This document shows positions 50,203 through 53,591 of a stretch of 53,591 nucleotides of DNA, piece after piece. Position 1 is the stretch's first letter. The number at the start of each line of letters is the position of its first letter. Position numbers and translations under genes: made by a program. Source of the stretch: Sphingobium sp. (GTDB lineage: Bacteria > Pseudomonadota > Alphaproteobacteria > Sphingomonadales > Sphingomonadaceae); the NCBI GenBank assembly GCA_017984895.1, contig JAGNYO010000011.1, positions 1 through 53,591 of the forward strand. The letters run 5' to 3'. The notes under the pieces are model-generated. The model saw only the letters and a program-made list of their open reading frames with translations, did not search any database and was not told where the DNA came from.

Positions 50203-50931
50203 TTATGCGGCAATACCGTAGGCAAGATTGTGCATCCGTTGCAGATCGAGGATTTCGACCAGCGCGGATGAACGCGGTTGGATGATCCGCGATGTCCGTA
50301 GACGGGTAAACTCCCTGCTTACCGTCTCTTTCGTCAGACCCAAATAGTCGGCTATATCGCTGCGGCTCATCGGCAAGGGCACCAATTTTGCGTCGTGGGC
50401 TTCACCCATGCCCGTTCGCCGGTGAATATCGGAAAGAAAACTCGCCAGCCGTTCAGCCGCCGTCTTACGTCCCAGCATGACGATCCTCTGATGTGCCATA
50501 GCCAATTCACTCGCTACGCGACGGTATCGTGCATCGGCGAGCGCAGGATAGCGGCTGGCAAAGCGCTCGAACCTGCCTTTGAGAAAGCGGCACAATTTTG
50601 CATTGCTCACGGCCTCGGCACTGAAGTCATGTCTTTCACCTGCTTCCAGGCCGAAAAAATCTCCCGGAAAAAGAAAGGCGATCACCTGCCTGCGCCCGTC
50701 CAGAAGGATAGAATTGAGCTTGATAACGCCACTGGTGAGGCTGAATACGCAATCCGCTAGGTCGCCCTGATGGAAAAGTGGTTCCCCGACTGCGAGATAC
50801 ACATTTCCGCCTTGATTGCGAAAATCTGACAAGGTTTCGATATCGAGCGCACAGCACAAGGTTTCAGTGCTGACGTTGCAGTCTCGGCATGGATGATCTT
50901 CCGGCAACATAGCGCGTTTGGGCATGATCAA
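50203..50931 (-). CDS. FNR-type oxygen-sensing transcriptional regulator
   Basis: 242 residues. The N-terminus has Cys15, Cys18 and Cys26 (CRDC and CC) and the effector domain has Cys114 (KLCRF), the usual four ligands of an oxygen-labile 4Fe-4S cluster. The Crp fold continues with PLFHQGDLADCVFSLTSGVIKL. The HTH SRSDIADYLGLTKETVSREFTRL contains Glu202-x-x-Ser205-Arg206, which reads TTGAT half-sites. It is the last gene of the ubiU-ubiV-PdxH-like unit and has its own FNR box about 70 bases upstream. It should act as the anaerobic switch for nrdJ and the ubi genes. Confidence 0.94.
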   Translation of the reverse strand: MIMPKRAMLPEDHPCRDCNVSTETLCCALDIETLSDFRNQGGNVYLAVGEPLFHQGDLADCVFSLTSGVIKLNSILLDGRRQVIAFLFPGDFFGLEAGERHDFSAEAVSNAKLCRFLKGRFERFASRYPALADARYRRVASELAMAHQRIVMLGRKTAAERLASFLSDIHRRTGMGEAHDAKLVPLPMSRSDIADYLGLTKETVSREFTRLRTSRIIQPRSSALVEILDLQRMHNLAYGIAA

Positions 50932-51000
50932 CCCCTATCGAATATACTGGTGCTCGTCGCGTAACGAGAGGGCGTCCGCAATTCGAAATGATGCAGCGGA

Positions 51001-51014
51001 ATGATGTAGATCAA
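51001..51014. promoter_or_regulatory. FNR box upstream of the FNR gene
   Basis: On the minus strand this reads TTGATCTACATCAT, very close to TTGAT-N4-ATCAA. It overlaps the last codon and stop of the PdxH-like gene and lies 70 bases before the FNR start, so it probably gives the FNR gene its own oxygen-responsive promoter (autoregulation). Confidence 0.7.
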
Positions 51015-51589
51015 GCCTCAATCATACTGGGATTAGGTGACGCGGTCGGATTGGAAAACATCTGCACGTCGCCGTCATCCCAGAAGCTGATTTCATCCGG
51101 AATGACGCGAAAACCCGACCAGAAGATCGGACATTTCAATTGCCCCGATGCTGCTATCACAGCAAAGCGCGCGAATCGACATAGAAGCACAAAACGGTTC
51201 GACAGTGGCCGCGACTGACGCGAGGCCCAGGCGCCGATCCGTGAATGGATGGGTCGACTGGCGAAATAGGCTTCGGCTTCGGCTGCATCGACCGGTTCAA
51301 CGTGCCCTGTAATATGCACTTCCCGGCCTAGCTCTGGCCAAGAGAATAACAGTGCGACACATCGGTTTTCAGCGATCTCACTTGCTTTGCGGCTACCCAG
51401 ATTGGTGTAGAAGGTGAATCCTCGATCATCGAACTGCTTGAGAAGAACCATGCGTACGGAAGGGCTGTCGGTTTTGCTAGCCGTAGCCAGCGCCATTGCG
51501 GACGGTTCGATTATTCCTGCAAGTTCTGCATCAGTCAGCCATTGACTGAATAGGGCTAGCGCCGTCGCCAAGTCGCTGGCGGCAGACAT
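51011..51589 (-). CDS. Pyridoxamine-5'-phosphate oxidase-like protein, C-terminally altered
   Basis: 192 residues, one base after the ubiV stop. The FMN-binding half is well kept (SVRMVLLKQFDDRGFTFYTNLGSRKASEIAENR, YFASRPIHSRIGAWASRQSRPLSN). The middle is divergent, and the end FWSGFRVIPDEISFWDDGDV is followed by an unrelated tail. PdxH normally continues here with RLHDR and an RL-P terminus, whose Arg and His bind the substrate; they are missing. It may have lost vitamin B6 oxidase activity and kept flavin binding for another role in the ubi/FNR unit. No frameshift was found that restores the end. Confidence 0.85.
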   Translation of the reverse strand: MSAASDLATALALFSQWLTDAELAGIIEPSAMALATASKTDSPSVRMVLLKQFDDRGFTFYTNLGSRKASEIAENRCVALLFSWPELGREVHITGHVEPVDAAEAEAYFASRPIHSRIGAWASRQSRPLSNRFVLLCRFARFAVIAASGQLKCPIFWSGFRVIPDEISFWDDGDVQMFSNPTASPNPSMIEA

Positions 51590-51590
51590 A

Positions 51591-52505
51591 TTAGGCGAAG
51601 CCAGAAGTGCTCAGATAACGGTGCCCTGCGATTCCGTGCCAGAATCCGTTGGAAAAAGGCGCACCAATATGCTTTACGCTGAGCAAAGCAGCCGCCTCCG
51701 CAGCATCGGTGTGTCCCGCTATCCGGTCCTTAAATATAGTGGCCACGGCCACTATGTCTGTGCTGTGCGGCATCAGACGGTAATGGCTTATGCCAAGCGT
51801 GCGCATGTCGTCGATTTCAGCGATGAGATTGACGTAGCTGTACGATAATGTTTGTATGCCGTTTATCGCCAGCATGTTATCCCCACCAAGCGTGCGCAAT
51901 GTCATGCCATCCGGGTCCTCCTTACACACAAACTGACATTCGTCTTTGGTGCGACGATGTGCGCGGGCATGATAACACCGCGCAGACAGCGCAAGAGAAG
52001 CGCGCCCGAATACCTGCACCTCTACCGTTACGCCCAAATCAACCGCAAATCTGGCCAATGCCTTCGCCGCCACTCTTGGCAACTCAACCGGCAAGGTAAA
52101 ATGAACAGCGCCATGACAGGCATGATGAGCCAGCGTCCGCTCATTATATACGTTCATCATTGGCCCCACATAATGCGGGTGTCCATCGACCTCCGATAGT
52201 CCGGCAGCATTGTTGATCTCTACCGGATAATCTGTCTGACCGCACAGGTCCGTCGTTACCCGCCGCTCGCGCGGCAGGACGACTTCAGAGAGAGTAGACA
52301 GCACGACGCGTTTTCCGCCCCGCTCCAGACGCTCGATCACTTCAGGATAGTGACGTTCAAAAAAAGGGCTACGTTTGGAGCAGATAACTTCGCCGAGATA
52401 AATCACCTCGACAGGCGCTTCGTCCGCGACGCGGGCATAAAAGTCCCGCTTCTTGTCAGCATCCCAGTGGAAAAGAATCGGCCCCAGGGTCAGATTCGCA
52501 GTCAT
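51591..52505 (-). CDS. ubiV: UbiV, oxygen-independent ubiquinone hydroxylation
   Basis: 304 residues from the ATG at 52505; an open frame extends further upstream into ubiU. It is a U32-peptidase-like protein that carries a 4Fe-4S cluster. The cluster ligands of E. coli UbiV match: a Cys in LGEVICSKRSPF and three in SARCYHARAHRR and KDECQFVC with spacing 13 and 4. With UbiU it hydroxylates the ubiquinone ring in the absence of oxygen, using a donor other than O2. The gap to ubiU is 4 bases and to the PdxH-like gene one base. Confidence 0.93.
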   Translation of the reverse strand: MTANLTLGPILFHWDADKKRDFYARVADEAPVEVIYLGEVICSKRSPFFERHYPEVIERLERGGKRVVLSTLSEVVLPRERRVTTDLCGQTDYPVEINNAAGLSEVDGHPHYVGPMMNVYNERTLAHHACHGAVHFTLPVELPRVAAKALARFAVDLGVTVEVQVFGRASLALSARCYHARAHRRTKDECQFVCKEDPDGMTLRTLGGDNMLAINGIQTLSYSYVNLIAEIDDMRTLGISHYRLMPHSTDIVAVATIFKDRIAGHTDAAEAAALLSVKHIGAPFSNGFWHGIAGHRYLSTSGFA

Positions 52506-52509
52506 GGGG

Positions 52510-53514
52510 CTACCGCCATTTCTTTGTCGCGAACGCACCCTGCGTCTGCTTCTGCCCTTCGGTCAAGGAAATCAGATCAGGAACTGACGGCATTGTTTTC
52601 CCCGCTAGCGATGCGCTTATGGCTGCACGAAATGCGCTGACGACCGCGCCTACATAAGCGCGAGAGCGTTGCCTCCCCTCAATCTTGAAGGCATCAACGC
52701 CCGCGCCGATGAGGTCAGGCAGCATATCCATCAGATTGAGACTGATCGGCTCCTCAAAAGCATAATAGGGATCGGGACGCGCTGAGGCGCAATATCGTCC
52801 CTTGCATATGGTTGGATACCCGGCCTGCTCATTCGGGGCGAACCGATCAATGACATGGCAGCCCAGCCGTGCAGTGACAGACCCCGAGCCATCACGTTCA
52901 AAATGTACCTCCGAAGCAGGAGAGCAGGCGCCATCCATGTTGGTCGAGCGGCCAACCGCATAATTGGTGAGGCTGCAACGTCCCTCTACCATCAGGCCGT
53001 GATTGCCGAATATGAAGGTTTCTATCTCGCAAGGAATTTCCGATTTCAATTGACGGATTTCGTGCACTGTCAATATTCGGGGCAGGACGACGCGTCGTAT
53101 GCCAAACTGTTCGCAGTAATAGCGGATGGCTTCCGGGGTGGATGCCGCAGCCTGCACGGACAGGTGCAACCTGCGGTCTGGATGATGGTCTGCCATATAG
53201 GCCGCCAGACCTATATCGGCGACAATGAACGCGTCGATGCCCAAGGCCGCGCCGATATCCGCTGCCTGCTTCCACAGGTCGAACTGACCCGCCGGAGGAA
53301 AGGTGTTCAGGGCGAGCAGCACCTTTGCTCCTGCTGTATGGGCATAGGCAATCGCAACGCCCATCTCATCTGGTGTGAAGTTCAGACCTGTGAAATTGCG
53401 TGCATTTGTGGCGTTCTGAAATCCGCAATAAACGGCGTCCGCTCCGGCATCCACGGCGGCGCGCAATGTCGCAGGTGTGCCCGCTGGGCAGATAAGCTCA
53501 GGAGCGTTCCTCAC
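52510..53514 (-). CDS. ubiU: UbiU, oxygen-independent ubiquinone hydroxylation
   Basis: 334 residues from the GTG at 53514. This start overlaps an upstream stop as GTGA; a TTG at 53520 is also in frame. ELICPAGTPATLRAAVDAGADAVYCG and GYPTICKGRYC are family hallmarks. Of the four cluster cysteines known in E. coli UbiU, three are found (in VEGRCSL, DGACSP and TICKGRY), but the first, in FG-x-x-C, is replaced (FGNHG: His-Gly). The cluster may use another ligand. Forms a heterodimer with UbiV. Co-transcribed with ubiV, the PdxH-like gene and FNR. Confidence 0.92.
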   Translation of the reverse strand: MRNAPELICPAGTPATLRAAVDAGADAVYCGFQNATNARNFTGLNFTPDEMGVAIAYAHTAGAKVLLALNTFPPAGQFDLWKQAADIGAALGIDAFIVADIGLAAYMADHHPDRRLHLSVQAAASTPEAIRYYCEQFGIRRVVLPRILTVHEIRQLKSEIPCEIETFIFGNHGLMVEGRCSLTNYAVGRSTNMDGACSPASEVHFERDGSGSVTARLGCHVIDRFAPNEQAGYPTICKGRYCASARPDPYYAFEEPISLNLMDMLPDLIGAGVDAFKIEGRQRSRAYVGAVVSAFRAAISASLAGKTMPSVPDLISLTEGQKQTQGAFATKKWR

Positions 53515-53591
53515 TGGCAACCATCTTTATCGCGTCGGGTAAGATGATGGCGTAGCAGTGTCCAAGCGGTCCGACTCGCTGGGCCCAGCGA
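53511..53591 (-). CDS. C-terminal end of an upstream gene, perhaps ubiT
   Basis: The final 26 codons of an open frame that ends in TGA overlapping the ubiU GTG. The residues (TAWTLLRHHLTRRDKDGCQ at the end) are not diagnostic. In alphaproteobacteria the SCP2-domain protein UbiT often precedes ubiU, and the overlap implies one operon, so ubiT is the first guess. The rest is outside the window. Confidence 0.45.
   Translation of the reverse strand, partial: SLGPASRTAWTLLRHHLTRRDKDGCQ

Noticed and set aside
51120-51220. A possible frameshift in the PdxH-like gene
   Set aside because: No alternative frame restores the missing RLHDR end, and the reading frame continues with PdxH-like residues (GFRVIPDEISFW), so the change looks like divergence or truncation.
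1-53591. CRISPR arrays, rRNA or complete tRNA genes
   Set aside because: No regularly spaced repeats and no recognisable rRNA or tRNA sequence were seen by eye in the window.

Overview
The window looks like part of a sphingomonad (Alphaproteobacteria) genome or megaplasmid. The reasons are the dense CoA-dependent catabolic genes with many paralogues, the small TraA/TraC/TraD and DUF6118 proteins typical of sphingomonad mobile elements, and an alphaproteobacterial FNR/UbiUV/NrdJ set. This assignment is inferred from gene content only.

Region 1 (1-40436) is a large catabolic cluster. It starts inside an acyl-CoA ligase and has a plus-strand operon (ligase, lipoprotein PQQ dehydrogenase, hydratase/3-hydroxyacyl-CoA dehydrogenase, thiolase-like protein, DUF35 protein). 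Then come a SnoaL-like protein, a second PQQ dehydrogenase, an MFS transporter and an aldehyde dehydrogenase. A minus-strand TetR gene and a minus-strand operon of two acyl-CoA dehydrogenases and an SDR follow. Next are an enoyl-CoA hydratase, a second TetR divergent from a second MFS transporter, and a third TetR with a DUF2889 protein. After these lie a fused double CoA-transferase, a luciferase-like monooxygenase and a quinone reductase. The rest holds a P450cam-like P450 with a 3Fe-4S ferredoxin, two PaaG-like isomerases flanking a flavin reductase, a type-B esterase, and two operons of acyl-CoA dehydrogenases, CoA-transferases, a thiolase, a MaoC/HTD2 hydratase and an enone/alkene reductase. 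Together these suggest that an ester or alcohol is imported, hydrolysed, hydroxylated, oxidised to an acid, loaded on CoA and chain-shortened. No ring-cleavage dioxygenase is present. The substrate is unknown; a terpenoid or steroid-like branched compound is only a guess. A 14-base motif (about TGCAYTTAAGGTYA) recurs in six promoter regions and may be the operator of a cluster regulon.

Region 2 (about 40437-41300) is a junction holding a dead remnant of an IS21-type istB gene.

Region 3 (about 41300-47816) looks like a small integrative mobilizable element. It carries a P4-type integrase, AlpA-type and excisionase HTH proteins, a DUF6118 membrane protein, a Ti-type TraA relaxase-helicase, TraC and TraD. 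A convincing oriT with hairpin and nic-like core lies between traA and traC. No type IV secretion genes are present.

Region 4 (about 47820-53591) is a low-oxygen module. It has a B12-dependent class II ribonucleotide reductase with an FNR box in its promoter, and a minus-strand operon of (probably ubiT)-ubiU-ubiV-PdxH-like-FNR with a second FNR box in front of the FNR gene. UbiU lacks one expected cluster cysteine and the PdxH-like protein lacks the C-terminal substrate-binding region.
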